Below, piece after piece: positions 1 to 11,332 of a DNA stretch of 64,000 bases. The stretch is from Urophycis tenuis (taxonomy: Eukaryota; Chordata; Actinopteri; Gadiformes; Phycidae), in assembly GCA_036785325.1 (NCBI GenBank), contig JAXIVH010000153.1, forward strand, positions 335,001 to 399,000, read 5' to 3'. How positions within the stretch are numbered: position 1 is the first letter of the stretch; each line of letters starts with the position of its first letter. The translations under genes were made by a program, and so were the position numbers. The notes beneath the pieces were generated by a model that did no database searches, was not told the origin of the DNA, and saw nothing but the letters and a program-made list of their open reading frames with translations.

Positions 1-255
1 GACATTTTTTTGGATCCAGTGTCATAATCAACATGGTCTCACAGGAATCTGTGAAATATAGCCACGGACGCTAAACTCAAAATCCGTGGTGGGCCCACGG
101 AATCACTGAAATTACCGTGAAACTCACGGAAATGGATGAGATGAGATGGATGAGAAGGTTATAGACACAACCGAGTAAAAAAAGGTAGGCTCACTATGCC
201 GTCCATCGAATATTGAATATCCAACTTAAATGGAGGCATAATTTAAGCCTACGAC

Positions 256-1942
256 TATGGGGTGCCGATTGTAAAAACTTGGTTACAATTTTTTTGCTGA
301 TACATTTTCAACATTTAGCGCCTTTTCCTCACATTTAGCACATTTTCCTCACATTTGAGACAGAAATTCATGTTAAACAACACGTTAAAAATACATGTTA
401 CATTGTATAACTAAATGTTATATCTAAATATAAATGTTAAATCTAAATCTAAATGTTAAATTTATATCTAAATATTATATCTAAATCCATCCATCCATCC
501 ATTATCGTAACCCCTTATCCTCTACGAGGGTCGCGGGGGGGCTGGAGCCAATCCCAGCTGCAACGGGCGAGAGGCGGGGTACACCCTGGACCGGTCGCCA
601 GCCTATCACAGGGCTAACATACATAGACAAACAACCATTCACACTCACATTCACACGTATGGTCAATTTAGAGACACCAATCAACCAAATCCCCAACCTG
701 CATGTTTTTGGTCTGTGGGAGGAAGCCGGAGTACCCGGAGAGAACCCACGCAAGCACGGGGAGAAGATGCAAACTCCACACAGAAAGGTCCCGGCTCCCA
801 GGTGGATTCGAACCCAGAACCCTCTTGCTGTGAGGCGACAGTGCTAACCACTGCACAACCGTGCCGCCCTATATCTAAATCTAAATGTTAAATCTAAATG
901 TTAAATCTAAATCTAAATGTTAAATGTATATCTAAATGTTATATCTAAATGTGTCGCCAAGTGTAAAACTAAATATTTAGAAAATATTCAAATCCCCAAG
1001 GAAACCACGCCCACTGCAGCTGTCCCTAAACCGCCCGTTCAATGTCTCCTAACCCTACTCACACTGGCGTTTTTTTGCAGAGGCTTGGCGACGCGCAACT
1101 AGAACATAATCCAACATGGTGGACCACGTCGGCGAGAGATAGGATTATGGATATATCTAACGAATGTGACTGTACCTTGGTATGTGCTTCGAAATCTATC
1201 GAGAAATAAATGTCGTTAAACCAGAAAACGTCATGGGTATGGCTGGATATTATCAATGGCTGAATATTATACATTGTTTTCGATCTGACACAGGTTTCAA
1301 TACTATCGTTACAGACACTCACCCGGAACGCCCACCAGGCGAAAATCGCCGAGCACAAAAACGCTTGGTCGCTCGTCAGTGTGAGCGTAGGGTAAGGCCA
1401 TGCCTGCCATGCTGGCCATGCCTGCCTTTCAAAGTCCTCTACTTCTACTTCCTTGACCTTTCTCAGCGTCTTCGTGTTGGGTGGGGGCGGTGCCGTGCGA
1501 TCGGTGCCGCTGCAGTGGGCGTGGTTTCCTTGGGGATTTGAATATTTTCTAAATATTTAGTTTTACACTTGGCGACACATTTAGATTTAACATTTAGATA
1601 TACATTTAACATTTAGATTTAGATTTAACATTTAGATTTAGATTTAACATTTAGATTTAGATATAACATTTAGATATAAATTTAACATTTAGATATAAAT
1701 TTAACATTTAGAATTAGATTTAACATTTAGATTTAGATTTAACATTTACATTTAGATATAACATTTATATTTAGATATAACATTTAGATATAAAATGTAA
1801 CATGTATTTTTTACGTGTTGTTTAACATGAATTTCTGTCTCAAATGTGAGGAAAATGCGCTAAATGTGAGAAAAGGCGCTAACTGTTGAAAATATATCAG
1901 CAAAAAAAATTGTAACCAAGTTTTTACAATCGGCACCCCGTA
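256..1942. mobile_element. Long-terminal-inverted-repeat element nested in the MITE
   Basis: The ends begin TATGGGGTGCCGATTG and finish with its near-perfect complement. A 6-bp target duplication TACGAC flanks it at 250-255 and 1943-1948. The inverted arms are about 380-435 bp once the SINE inside the left arm is removed. They consist largely of degenerate tandem repeats of ATCTAAATGTTA. The unique core, about 1020-1508, has no open frame resembling a transposase. It could be a foldback or MULE-like non-autonomous element. The 6-bp duplication also recalls Polintons, but the terminal bases do not fit that group. Confidence 0.75.
487..869 (-). mobile_element. tRNA-derived SINE (copy 1)
   Basis: Reading on the minus strand, the head starts GGGCGGCAC and carries pol III box A (GTGCAGTGGTTAGCAC type) and box B (GGGTTCGAATCC). 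The body is followed by a tail ending in GGATGG repeats, as in L2-tailed fish SINEs. An 11-bp target duplication TATATCTAAAT is present at 476-486 and 870-880. It interrupts the left arm of the long-TIR element. Confidence 0.8.
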
Positions 1943-2168
1943 TACGACAAATATGCAGTCCTGAAACTACTGTAATTGTCCAATTTTAATGTCGCCCAAA
2001 GTTATAAAAATCAGTTGATTTGAATATCATTAACTTGCATTGGAGCGAAATCCGTGTGAGTTTCACGGAAATGTCAATGATTCCGTGGGCCCACCACGGA
2101 TTTGGTTAAGTTAAGCGTCCGTGGCTATTTCACGGATTCCTGTGAGATCAGGTTGGTCATAATATAAT

Positions 2169-2189
2169 GTCAGCACCTTGGACAGAGAC
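2169..2189 (+). promoter_or_regulatory. RE1/NRSE-like site upstream of an off-window exon
   Basis: The left half TCAGCACC and core GGACAG match the REST site, with TT for AC between them and GAGAC at the right end. It sits just past the MITE duplication. By comparison with 10127-10147, it belongs to a variable exon lying left of the window, displaced from its promoter by the 2.1-kb insertion. Confidence 0.5.
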
Positions 2190-2763
2190 AAAGAGAACAT
2201 TCTTCTGCGATGTTGTGGCTACAACAGTGGAATTATTGTTATTGTTAAACCAAATAGCATGTTATATATTTAATGGTATTTCTGTTTATATGACAATAAA
2301 ATTATTACGTACAGTGTAGTTTAATAGCCACACGTGTTGAATATAAAATACATTCATTAAAAAAACGAAAAGTAACATTGTATCTCTGTGATCAAAGGTT
2401 TACAAGCAGCAACATGTTAATTTACAACTGTAAAATAGTAAAACAGTACTGCCACAATAAAAAATAAATGCTAGTTATGTATTAAACTCCACTCATGCAA
2501 AGACTAAAAACATATAAAATGTCACATGAGTGATTCCATTGTAACCAAATCTCTTTCTCACAGTATTCCAGGTCCTGCTGAAAACACCTCTTTAACTACA
2601 GGATAGCTTTTAGGTAGCAGCATTTAGGGTTTGAACACAATGCTTTTTGGATTGGAGTCAATCACACAAGACACGATCTGTCCCACATTATTTCTGTGTG
2701 TCCGCAATGCCAATCGACAATGAGATGGAACAACACAATTCATGATTGCAAAGTATATATCAA

Positions 2764-3074
2764 AGAAGCTCAAATTTAGGAATACACAAAGCCTTTTCTC
2801 CACAAAGCTCTTCTCTGTCTATTCTTTTCTCTACGGTCAGTTCTCCTGTTCGAGGATTGACATCACAATAACCTCTGCTATTTCGTTCTGTCTCAATCCG
2901 AGCTTTGCGAGCAGTCATTCTTCCCACATCAATCCCCAGATCCTTTGCTACATTTCCAATGATAGAACCAAGCTTCATCTCCTCCTGAATCGAACAGTCC
3001 AGGTCGCCATTTGTGACGTAAGATCAGGAAAACGAAGACCAAACCGTAGAATTCCCAATGTCTGTATTCCATGT
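2764..3074 (-). pseudogene. R3: 5' remnant of a gamma-type protocadherin variable exon
   Basis: The sequence covers the ATG, signal peptide and first part of EC1 of a V12-like exon. EC1 can be followed through the Cx5C loop (CGEKALC) to the FELL strand, then stops abruptly at about 2764. Beyond that point the sequence is of the kind found 3' of other exons (gcaaagtata), so some 2 kb from EC1 to the tail is missing. A 5-bp deletion in the signal peptide also breaks the frame. R2 at 10.8 kb has the same internal junction, so both descend from one deleted ancestor. It cannot make a protocadherin. Confidence 0.85.
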
Positions 3075-3270
3075 TCGTTCGAAAGCAGTACCAAGCACCC
3101 TCGATCGCACTAAAAACAGGTCACAGGTGATCTACACCCGAATTAATCAACGAGACTCAGTCTATCTACTTCGTTTCCTTCGTTATTGTGCGTGCATGCG
3201 AGCCTGGCTTTGTGCTCTAGCCCAACATTACGCACTATGGGCTTGAGGGTCGGTTTCACAGTGCTTTGCT

Positions 3271-3294
3271 GGTCTATAGTGACACCATGAGTAC
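3271..3294 (-). promoter_or_regulatory. CSE promoter motif of remnant R3
   Basis: On the minus strand the core reads GTGTCACTAT, the CpG-less form of the GTGTCGCTGT core. It lies about 197 bp upstream of the R3 ATG, the usual spacing, so the promoter has outlived the exon. Confidence 0.6.
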
Positions 3295-3443
3295 ACCAGA
3301 GATATGACAGAGCAAGCATGTACATGCAATAAATTAACACAACATATCATATGAATACATTTGATATTTCAGGAACAAAAAAACGTCATTACAATACAAA
3401 GACAGCTGTGTGCACGTAGAAAGATTCATGTTCATAAGATAAT

Positions 3444-3464
3444 TTAAGCACCTCGGACAGAGGC
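3444..3464 (+). promoter_or_regulatory. RE1/NRSE-like site of remnant R3
   Basis: It reads TTAAGCACC then TCGGACAGAGGC. Compared with the REST consensus it has a C-to-A change in the left half and a degraded right end. It is about 370 bp upstream of the R3 ATG. Confidence 0.5.
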
Positions 3465-3799
3465 ATAGAAATAATTTCTCACCATCAGCGTGAGAGGATT
3501 GACAGGTGTGTGTGTTTTTTTTTAATTCCTCAAAGTTGACTTACAGACGTATTGCTGTGAAACACTGCAGGACAAATAATGAGCATAATGCTTATGTGTT
3601 AACTAAATACTTCACTGAATATAATTTGACAGCATTATTATTTCATATCAAAGTATTGAAAAGGGCAGGTTAACGTGTATTCATTACACTGTACACAGGT
3701 TAATAACAACACACTGCATGATAGCAAAGTATAACTGGGTGTGCTTCACTTGAGTTGGATCAATATGAATACCAAGGAGAACCTCTGCAGTCAGCCTAC

Positions 3800-6190
3800 C
3801 TCAGGGGAAGAATCCAGGTCTCCAAACACTTCCTCAAAGTCTGTAGGATTCTTTCTCAGGGTCTGGTCTGCAGGCAGTGTGTTGTCATTGTAAGATGTGA
3901 CAAATTTAAAGTCACTTGTTCTAGATCCAGTGGTTAAATAGGCATCATAATTATATGTGCTGCGTAAAGTTCCAGTGCCGTCCACATCTGCGTAGTTTGG
4001 AGGGAGATAAGAGCTGGGAATAGCAACCGCTCCATCAAATAACAGTCTGGGCTTTCTCCTCCGACAAAACCTCAATCCCAGAATGATGATAATGAAAGTC
4101 AGGAAAAAGGTGGAGACGGATACCAGCGCGATGATCAGATAAGATGTTAATTTAGAACTGCTGTCTTCATAAGCCATGTCCTTCAGTTCTGGTACTTCAG
4201 CCAAGTTATCAGAAAGAAGTAAAAACATGGAGCATGTAGCAGAGAGGGAGGGCTGTCCGTTATCCTTCACAGATACTAGAATGTTCTGCTTCATGTTGTC
4301 AGAGTCAGAAATGTCTCGCTGGGTCCTGACCTCCCCGCTGTGCAGGTCGATTTTGAAAAGTCCCGGATCAGTGGACTTAATGATATGATAGGACAGCCAG
4401 GCGTTCTGTCCAGAGTCCCCATCAACTGCTATCACCTTGGAAACCAGAGCACCTCCTTGTGCAGCTTTGGGTACCAGTTCAGTCATGAAGGAGTTTCCCT
4501 CTGGGGCGGGGTAAAGTATCTGAGGAGTGTTGTCATTGACATCCGTTATGAAGACACTCACAGTCACGTTGCTGCTGAGTGGAGGAGAGCCGTTGTCTCG
4601 TGCCATCACATAGACTTTAAAGCTCCTAAACTGTTCATAATCAAAGGACCTGTCACTTTGGATCACTCCGGTGTCTCCATTAACAGAGAGATAAGAGGAC
4701 ACTGGAGCACCGTGGACTTCACCAGGTAAAAGAGAATAGATCACTGTACCGTTTTGTCTCCAGTCTGGGTCATGGGCCTTAACAGAACACAGGCTGTGTC
4801 CAGGTTTGTTGTTCTCAGAGACATATGCTTTGTATGACTGCTCCTCAAACACAGGAGGGTTGTCATTAACGTCAGCGATAGAGACGTGAATGGTTTTAAT
4901 CGAGGACAGAGGAGGAGAGCCCTCGTCTATAGCAGTAATTGTAATGTTATAATGAGGCATTAATTCACGGTCTAGTTCATCCGTGGTCACCAAAGAATAA
5001 TAGTTTTTGATTGAAGTAATTAATTTAAACGGGACATTTTGTTGAATGAAACAGCGAACCTGTCGGTTTTGTTCTGAATCGATATCTTCCACGTTAATTA
5101 TTCCAACCTCTGTACCAGGTGACACATTCTCAAGGACGGGATTGGTCAAGGATTTTACTGATATGATGGGAGCGTTGTCATTGTAGTCAGTAATAAATAT
5201 AATGAGCTTTGTATCTGTAGAGAGACCATAACCGTCTTTGGCCTCTACATACATTTCATATTTCGATCCGTCTTCAAAGTCAATGTCACCTATAACAACA
5301 ATGTCACCGGTTTTCTGATCAAGTGAAAAAAGCTTTCGTGACTTATCAGACATTTTGTTAAATTCATATGTTACTCTTCCATTCACGCCCTCGTCTGCGT
5401 CAGTAGCGCTAACAGTAATCACATGGGTTTTTAACGGAGAGTTCTCAGGCAGACTGGCTTCATACACGGCCTGACTAAAAACTGGGGCGTTATCATTAGC
5501 GTCCAACACAGTGACGTCTATGGTTAAAGTACCTGATCTCTGAGGAGAACCACCGTCCACAGCCGTTAACAATAGTTTAATTTCCTGCTGTTCCTCTCTG
5601 TCCAATTCATGGTTCAAAACCAATTCAGCGTATTTGACTCCTGCATTTGTGGTTTGTGTATTCGAAATAAAATGTCTATTTTCCTGGAGGATATAGCTTT
5701 GGACGCCGTTCGGGCCTATATCTGCATCATGCGCCGCGTTGACGCGATAGCGAGCTCCTTTGTAAGGGGATTCTCTAATTTCAAGTTTAATTGTATCCTT
5801 CGGGAACAGTGGTGTATTATCGTTGATGTCGTCAATTTTCAGTGATATGCGATGTAATTCTAATGGGGATTCCAATAGAAGCTCAAATTTAAGAATACAC
5901 GAAGCCTTTTCTCCACAAAGCTCTTCTCTGTCTATTCTCTTCGCTACGGCCAGTTCTCCTGTTCGAGGATTGACATCACAATAACCTCTGCTATTTCGTT
6001 CTGTCTCAATCCGAGCTTTGCGAGCAGTCATTCTTCCCACATCAATCCCCAGATCCTTTGCTACATTTCCAATGACAGAACCAAGCTTCATCTCCTCCTG
6101 AATCGAATAGTCCAGGTCGCCATTTGTGACGTGCAGTAAGATCATAAAAACGAAGACCAAACCGTAGAATCCCCACTGTCTGTATTCCAT
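3800..6190 (-). CDS. pcdhg: V12: gamma-type protocadherin variable exon
   Basis: This is a homophilic cell-adhesion receptor of the neuronal surface, encoded as one variable exon to be spliced to constant exons outside the window. Residues 1-24 are the signal peptide, with the mature protein starting DLDYSIQEE. Six cadherin repeats follow, with calcium-binding DxNDN boundaries at 121-125, 230-234, 335-339, 440-444 and 550-554. EC1 has the clustered-protocadherin Cx5C loop (C92, C98). The membrane helix is about 682-707, followed by CRRRKP and a 90-residue tail. The 797 codons end at GAG before donor GTAGGC, phase 0. Two substitutions are shared only with V8: DYNDN instead of DDNDN at the EC3 end, and LEN instead of PEN at the start of EC4. 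The EC5-to-tail part is nearly identical to seven other exons here. The start is the ATG that gives the normal signal peptide and lies 200 bp from the CSE. Confidence 0.95.
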
Positions 6191-6389
6191 GTTCGTTCAA
6201 AAGCAGTACAAAGCACCCTCGATCGCACTCAAAACAGGTCACAGGTGATCTACACCCGATTTAATCAACGAGACTCAGTCTGTCTACTTCGTTTCCTTCG
6301 TTATTGTGCGTGCATGCGAGCCTGGCTTTGTGCTCCAGCCCAACATTACGCACTATGGGCTTGAGGGTCGGTTTCACAGTGCTTTGCTG

Positions 6390-6413
6390 ATCTATAGTGA
6401 CACCATGAGTACA
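6390..6413 (-). promoter_or_regulatory. CSE promoter motif of V12
   Basis: The minus-strand core GTGTCACTAT lies 200 bp upstream of the V12 ATG. The CGCT core CpG, part of the CTCF-type recognition sequence known from mammalian clusters, has become CA. Confidence 0.7.
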
Positions 6414-6567
6414 CCAGAGATATGACAGAGCAAGCATGTACATGCAATCAATTAACTCAACGTACTATCATATGAATACATTTGATATTTCAGGAACAAA
6501 AACACTTCATTATAATACAAAAGACACAGCCGTGTGCACGTAGAAAGATTCAGGCTCATAATATAAT

Positions 6568-6588
6568 TTCAGCACCTCGGACAGAGGC
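6568..6588 (+). promoter_or_regulatory. RE1/NRSE-like site of V12
   Basis: TTCAGCACC is followed by TCGGACAGAGGC. The left half is perfect and there are three mismatches to the REST consensus overall. It lies 378 bp upstream of the ATG. Confidence 0.65.
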
Positions 6589-6921
6589 ATAGAAATAATT
6601 TCTCACCATCAGCGTGAGAGGATTGACAGGTGTGTGTTTTTTTTTAATTCCTCAAAGTTAACTTACAGACGTATTGCTGTGAAACACTGTAGGACAAATA
6701 ATGAGCATAATGCTTATGTGTTAACTAAATACTTCACTGAATATAATTTGACAGCATTATTATTTCATATCAAAGTATTGAAAAGGGCATGTTAACCTGT
6801 ATTCATTACAATGTACACAGGTTAATAACAACACACTGCATGATAGCAAAGTATAACTGGGTGTGCTTCACTTGAGTTGGATCAATATGAATACCAAGGA
6901 GAACCTCTGCAGTCAGCCTAC

Positions 6922-9309
6922 CTCAGGGGAAGAATCCAGGTCTCCAAACACTTCCTCAAAGTCTGTAGGATTCTTTCTCAGGGTTTGGTCTGCAGGCAGT
7001 GTGTTGTCATTGTAAGATGTGACAAATTTAAAGTCACTTGTTCTAGATCCAGTGGTTAAATAGGCATCATAATTATATGCGCTGCGTAAACTTCCAGTGC
7101 CGTCCACATCTGCGTAGTTTGGAGGGAGATAAGAGCTGGGAATAGCAACCGCTCCATCAAATAACAGTCTGGGCTTTCTCCTCCGACAAAACCTCAATCC
7201 CAGAATGATGATAATGAAAGTCAGGAAAAAGGTGGAGACGGATACCAGCGCGATGATCAGATAAGATGTTAATTTAGAACTGCTGTCTTCATAAGCCATG
7301 TCCTTCAGTTCTGGTACTTCAGCCAAGTTATCAGAAAGAAGTAAAAACATGGAGCATGTAGCAGAGAGGGAGGGCTGTCCGTTATCCTTCACAGCTACTA
7401 GAATGTTCTGCTTCATGTTGTCAGAGTCAGAAATGTCTCGCTGGGTCCTGACTTCCCCGCTGTGCAGGTCGATTTTAAAAAGTCCCGGATCTGTGGACTT
7501 AATGATATGATAGGACAGCCAGGCGTTCTGTCCAGAGTCCCCATCAACTGCTATCACCTTGGAAACCAGAGCACCTCCTTGTGCAGCTTTGGGTACCAGT
7601 TCAGTCATGAAGGAGTTTCCCTCTGGGGCGGGGTAAAGTATCTGAGGAGTGTTGTCATTGACATCCGTTATGAAGACACTCACAGTCACGTTGCTGCTGA
7701 GTGGAGGAGAGCCGTTGTCTCGTGCCATCACATAGACTTTAAAGCTCCTAAACTGTTCATAATCAAAGGACCTGTCACTTTGGATCACTCCGGTGTCTCC
7801 ATTAACAGAGAGATAAGAGGACACTGGAGCACCGTGGACTTCACCAGGTAAAAGAGAATAGATCACTGTACCGTTTTGTCTCCAGTCTGGGTCATGGGCC
7901 TTAACAGAACACAGGCTGTGTCCAGGTTTGTTGTTCTCAGAGACATAGCTGCTATACGCCTGCTCCTCAAACACAGGAGGGTTGTCGTTGACGTCAGCAA
8001 TAGAGACGTGAACGGTTTTAATCGAGGACAGAGGAGGAGAGCCCTCGTCTATAGCAGTAATTGTAATGTTATAATGAGGCATTATTTCACGGTCTAGTTC
8101 ATCCGTGGTCACCAAAGAATAATAGTTTTTGATTGAAGTAATTAGTTTAAACGGGACGTTTTGTTGAATGAAACAGCGAACCTGTCGGTTTTGCTCGGAA
8201 TCCATATCCTGCACGTTAATTATTCCAACCTCTGTACCAGGTGACACATTCTCAGGCACGGGGTTGGTCAAAGATTGTAATGATATGATTGGAGCGTTGT
8301 CATTGTCGTCCGTAATAAATATTATAAGCTTTGTATCTGTAGAGAGACCATAACCATCTTTGGCCTCTACATACATTTCATATTTCGAGCCTTCTTCAAA
8401 GTCGACGTCACCTATAACAACAACGTCACCTGTTTTCTGATCAAGTGAAAAAAGCTTTCGTGACCTATCAGACATTTTGTTAAATTCATATGTTACTTCT
8501 CCATTAACGCCCTCGTCTGCGTCAGTAGCGCTAACAGTAATCACATGGGTTTTTAACGGAGAGTTCTCATGCAGACTGGCTTCATACACGGCCTGACTAA
8601 ACACTGGGGCGTTATCATTAGCGTCCAACACAGTGACGTCTATGGTTAAAGTACCTGATCTCTGAGGAGAACCACCGTCAAAAGCCGTTAACAATAGTTT
8701 AATTTCCTGCTGTTCCTCTCTGTCCAATTCTTGATTTAAAACCAATTCAGCGTATTTGACTCCTGCATTTGTGGTTTTTGTATTTAAAATAAAATTTCTA
8801 TTCTCCTGGAGGATATAGCTTTGGACGCCGTTCTGGCCTATATCTGCATCATGCGCTGCGTTGACGCGATAGCGAGCTCCTTTGTCAGCGGATTCTCTAA
8901 TTTCAAGTTTAATTGTATCCTTCGGGAACAGTGGTGTATTATCGTTGATGTCGTCGATTTTCAGTGATATACGATGTAATTCCAAGGGGGATTCCAACAG
9001 GAGCTCAAATTTAAGAATACACGAAGCCTTTTCTCCACAAAGCTCTTCTCTGTCTATTCTCTTCGCCACGGTCACTTCTCCTGTTCGAGGATTTATATCA
9101 CAGTATGCAATATTTCGTTCTGTCTGAATCCGAGCTTTGCGAGCAATCAATCTTCCCACATCAATCGCCAGATCCTTTGCTACATTTCCGATGATAGAAC
9201 GAAGCTTCATCTCCTCCTGAATCGAATAGTCCAGGTCGCCATTTGTGACGTGCAGTAAGATCATGAAAACGAAGACCAAACCGTAGAATCCCCAATGTCT
9301 GTATTCCAT
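6922..9309 (-). CDS. pcdhg: V11: gamma-type protocadherin variable exon
   Basis: An intact exon of 796 codons, ending GAG before donor GTAGGC. Signal peptide, six EC repeats, membrane helix and tail are as in V12, with which it forms a 3.12-kb tandem repeat (ATG to ATG). It is distinguished by EC1: KLRSIIGNVAKDLAIDVGR, IQTERNIAYCDINPRTGEV, one residue shorter than V12 before the conserved YCD. EC3 starts with the unusual LHENSP where the others have LPENSP. The EC3 boundary is the standard DDNDN. EC1 carries the membrane-distal homophilic surface, so this exon probably has its own adhesive specificity although its EC5-to-tail part matches its neighbours. Its RE1 has been pushed away by a transposon. 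Confidence 0.95.
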
Positions 9310-9507
9310 GTTCGTTCAAAAGCAGTACAAGACACTCGTCTATTGCACTAAATACAAGTCACAGTTTAGCAACACCCGATTTTAGCAGCGAGACTCAGTC
9401 AGTCTACTCCCTTTCCTTCGTTAGTGTGCGTGCATGCGAGCCTGGCTTTGTGCCGCTGCCCGTCATTACGCACTACGGACTTTAGGTCGTTTTCACAACG
9501 CTTTGTT

Positions 9508-9531
9508 GGTCTATGGTGACACCGTGAGTAT
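9508..9531 (-). promoter_or_regulatory. CSE promoter motif of V11
   Basis: The minus-strand core reads GTGTCACCAT, 199 bp upstream of the ATG. The core CpG is lost, and the next position also differs from V12. Confidence 0.65.
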
Positions 9532-9681
9532 ACCAGAGATATAACACATCTAACATATAAAGGCAATGTATTAACTCATCATCGTATTAATGAAGATGTT
9601 TGGAATTAACCAACAAAGTCATTACAATACAAAGACAAAGCCCTATGTGCTTCGAACATTTTTTGGATTCAGTGTCATAAT

Positions 9682-10114
9682 CAACGTGGTCTCACAGGAA
9701 TCCGTGAAATAGCCACGGACGCTTAACTCAAAATCCGTGGTGGGCCCACGGAATCACTGAAATTTCCGTGAAACTCGCGGAAATGGATGAGATGAGATGG
9801 ATGAGAAGGTTATAGAAACAACCGAGTAAAAAAAGGTAGGCTCACTATACCAACCATTGATTATTAAATATCCCTCTTAAATGAAGGCATAATTTAAGCC
9901 TATGACAATTATGCAGTCCTGAAAGTACTGTAATTATTCAATTTTAATGTAGCCCAAAGTTATAAAAGTCAGTTGATTTGAGTGTCATTAACTTGCGTTG
10001 GAGCGAAATCCGTGTAAGTTTCACTGACAATTCAGTGATTGCGTGGGCCCACCACGGATTTTGTTAAATTAAGCGTCCGTGGCTATTTCACGGATTACTG
10101 TGAGACCAGGTTGG
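9682..10114. mobile_element. MITE-like inverted-repeat element, copy 2 (433 bp)
   Basis: This is the short sister of the element at 29-2156, with the same inverted ends, the same TCATAAT duplication (9675-9681 and 10115-10121) and the same flanks. The shared insertion site shows that the two copies arose by duplication of the whole segment, not by two insertions. It lies between the CSE and the RE1 of V11. Confidence 0.85.
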
Positions 10115-10126
10115 TCATAATATAAT

Positions 10127-10147
10127 GTCAGCACCTTGGACAGAGAC
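10127..10147 (+). promoter_or_regulatory. RE1/NRSE-like site of V11, displaced by a MITE
   Basis: It reads GTCAGCACC, TT, GGACAGAGAC, identical to the site at 2169. It is 818 bp upstream of the V11 ATG. Without the 433-bp element and its duplication it would be about 380 bp away, as in V12, V9 and V8. Confidence 0.5.
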
Positions 10148-10712
10148 AAAGAGAACATTCTTCTGCGATGTTGTGGCTACAACAGTGGAATTATTGTTAT
10201 TGTGAAACCAAATAGAATGTTATATATTTAATTGTATTTATGTTTATATGACAACAAAATTCTTACGTACAGTATAGTATGATAGCCACACGTGTTGAAT
10301 ATAAAATACATTCATTAAAAAAACAAAAGGTAAACTTGTATCTCTATGATGAAAGGTTTACAAGCAGCAACATGTTAATTTACAACTGTAAAATAGTAAA
10401 ACAATACTGCCACAATAAAAAACTAAATGCTAGTTATGTGTTAAACTCTACTCATGCAAAGATTAAAAACATATAAAATGTCACATGAGTGATTCCATTG
10501 TAACCTAATCTCTTTCTCACAGTATATCGATCAAGTCCTTCTGAAAACACCTGTTTAACTACATGATAGCTGTGAGGTTTGAACACAATGCTTTTGGTAT
10601 TAGAGTCAAACACCCAGGACATCATCTGTCCCACATTATTTCTGTGTGTCCGCAATGTCAATCGACAACGAGATGGAACAACACAATTCATGATTGCAAA
10701 GTGTATATCGAA

Positions 10713-10988
10713 GAAGGTCAAATTTAAGAATACACAAAGCCTTTTCTCAACAAAGCTCTTCTCTGTCTATTCTCTTCGCTATGGCCTGCAATTTCGATCT
10801 GTCTTAATCCGAGGTTTGCGAGCCGTCATTATTCCAACATCAATCCCCAGATCCTTTGCTAAATTTCTAATAAAAGACCCAAGCTTCATCTCCTCCTGAA
10901 TCGAATAGTCCAGGTCGCCATTTGTGACGTTCAGTAAGGCAATGACAACGAACAGCAAACCGTAGAATCCCCGATGTCTGTATTCCTT
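10713..10988 (-). pseudogene. R2: 5' remnant of a gamma-type protocadherin variable exon
   Basis: The signal peptide and beginning of EC1 are related to V9/V12 but more decayed than R3. The start ATG has become AAG. About 35 bp are missing in mid EC1, between the AIDREE-type strand and YCD. The rest of the exon is gone, at the same junction as in R3 (FEL strand joined to gcaaagt). Flanks on both sides match those of R3, including RE1 and MITE. Confidence 0.85.
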
Positions 10989-11187
10989 GTTCGTTCAAAA
11001 GCAGTACAACACACTGGTCGATCGCACTAAAAACCAGTCACAATTGAGGTACACCCGATTTAATCAACGAGACCGAGCCAGTCTACTCATTTTCCTTCGT
11101 TATTGTGCGTGCATGCGAGCCTGGCTTTGTGCTCCAGCCCAACATTACGCACAACGGACTTCAGGGTCAGTATCACACAGCTTTGAT

Positions 11188-11211
11188 GGTCTATAGTGAC
11201 ACCGTGAGTAT
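11188..11211 (-). promoter_or_regulatory. CSE promoter motif of remnant R2
   Basis: The minus-strand core GTGTCACTAT lies 200 bp upstream of the former start codon of R2. Confidence 0.6.
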
Positions 11212-11332
11212 ACCAGAGATATGACACAGCAAGCATGTACATGCATTCAATTATCTCAACATCTGAAGACATTTGATATTTCAGGAACAAAATGTTTCAG
11301 GAACATTTGATATTTCAGGTTCATAATATAAT

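Larger units (their letters stand above)
29..2156. mobile_element. Inverted-repeat (MITE-like) element, copy 1, enlarged by nested insertions
   Basis: The two ends are inverted repeats of about 110 bp, recognisable by TGGTCTCACAGGAATC near the left end and its complement near the right. It is flanked by a 7-bp duplication TCATAAT at 22-28 and 2157-2163. The unoccupied site is visible at about 6553-6559, where the flanks are joined around a single TCATAAT. Without the nested element at 256-1942 and its 6-bp duplication, it is 435 bp, matching the 433-bp copy at 9682-10114. No transposase is present, so it is non-autonomous. I do not recognise the superfamily. Confidence 0.8.

Noticed and set aside
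502..856. Open frames in both strands of the SINE copies, also at 14932, 20502 and 45381
   Set aside because: The SINE is a non-coding pol III element; the same frames recur in each copy.
1059..1541. Frames of about 100-120 codons in the core of the long-TIR element
   Set aside because: No transposase motif, and they partly overlap the inverted arms.
4176..4729. Open frames of 70 and 129 codons on the plus strand, repeated at the same place in V1, V3, V4 and V7-V12
   Set aside because: They are antisense to the conserved EC5-EC6-membrane region and recur only because that region is nearly identical between exons. Codon pattern and homology belong to the minus strand.
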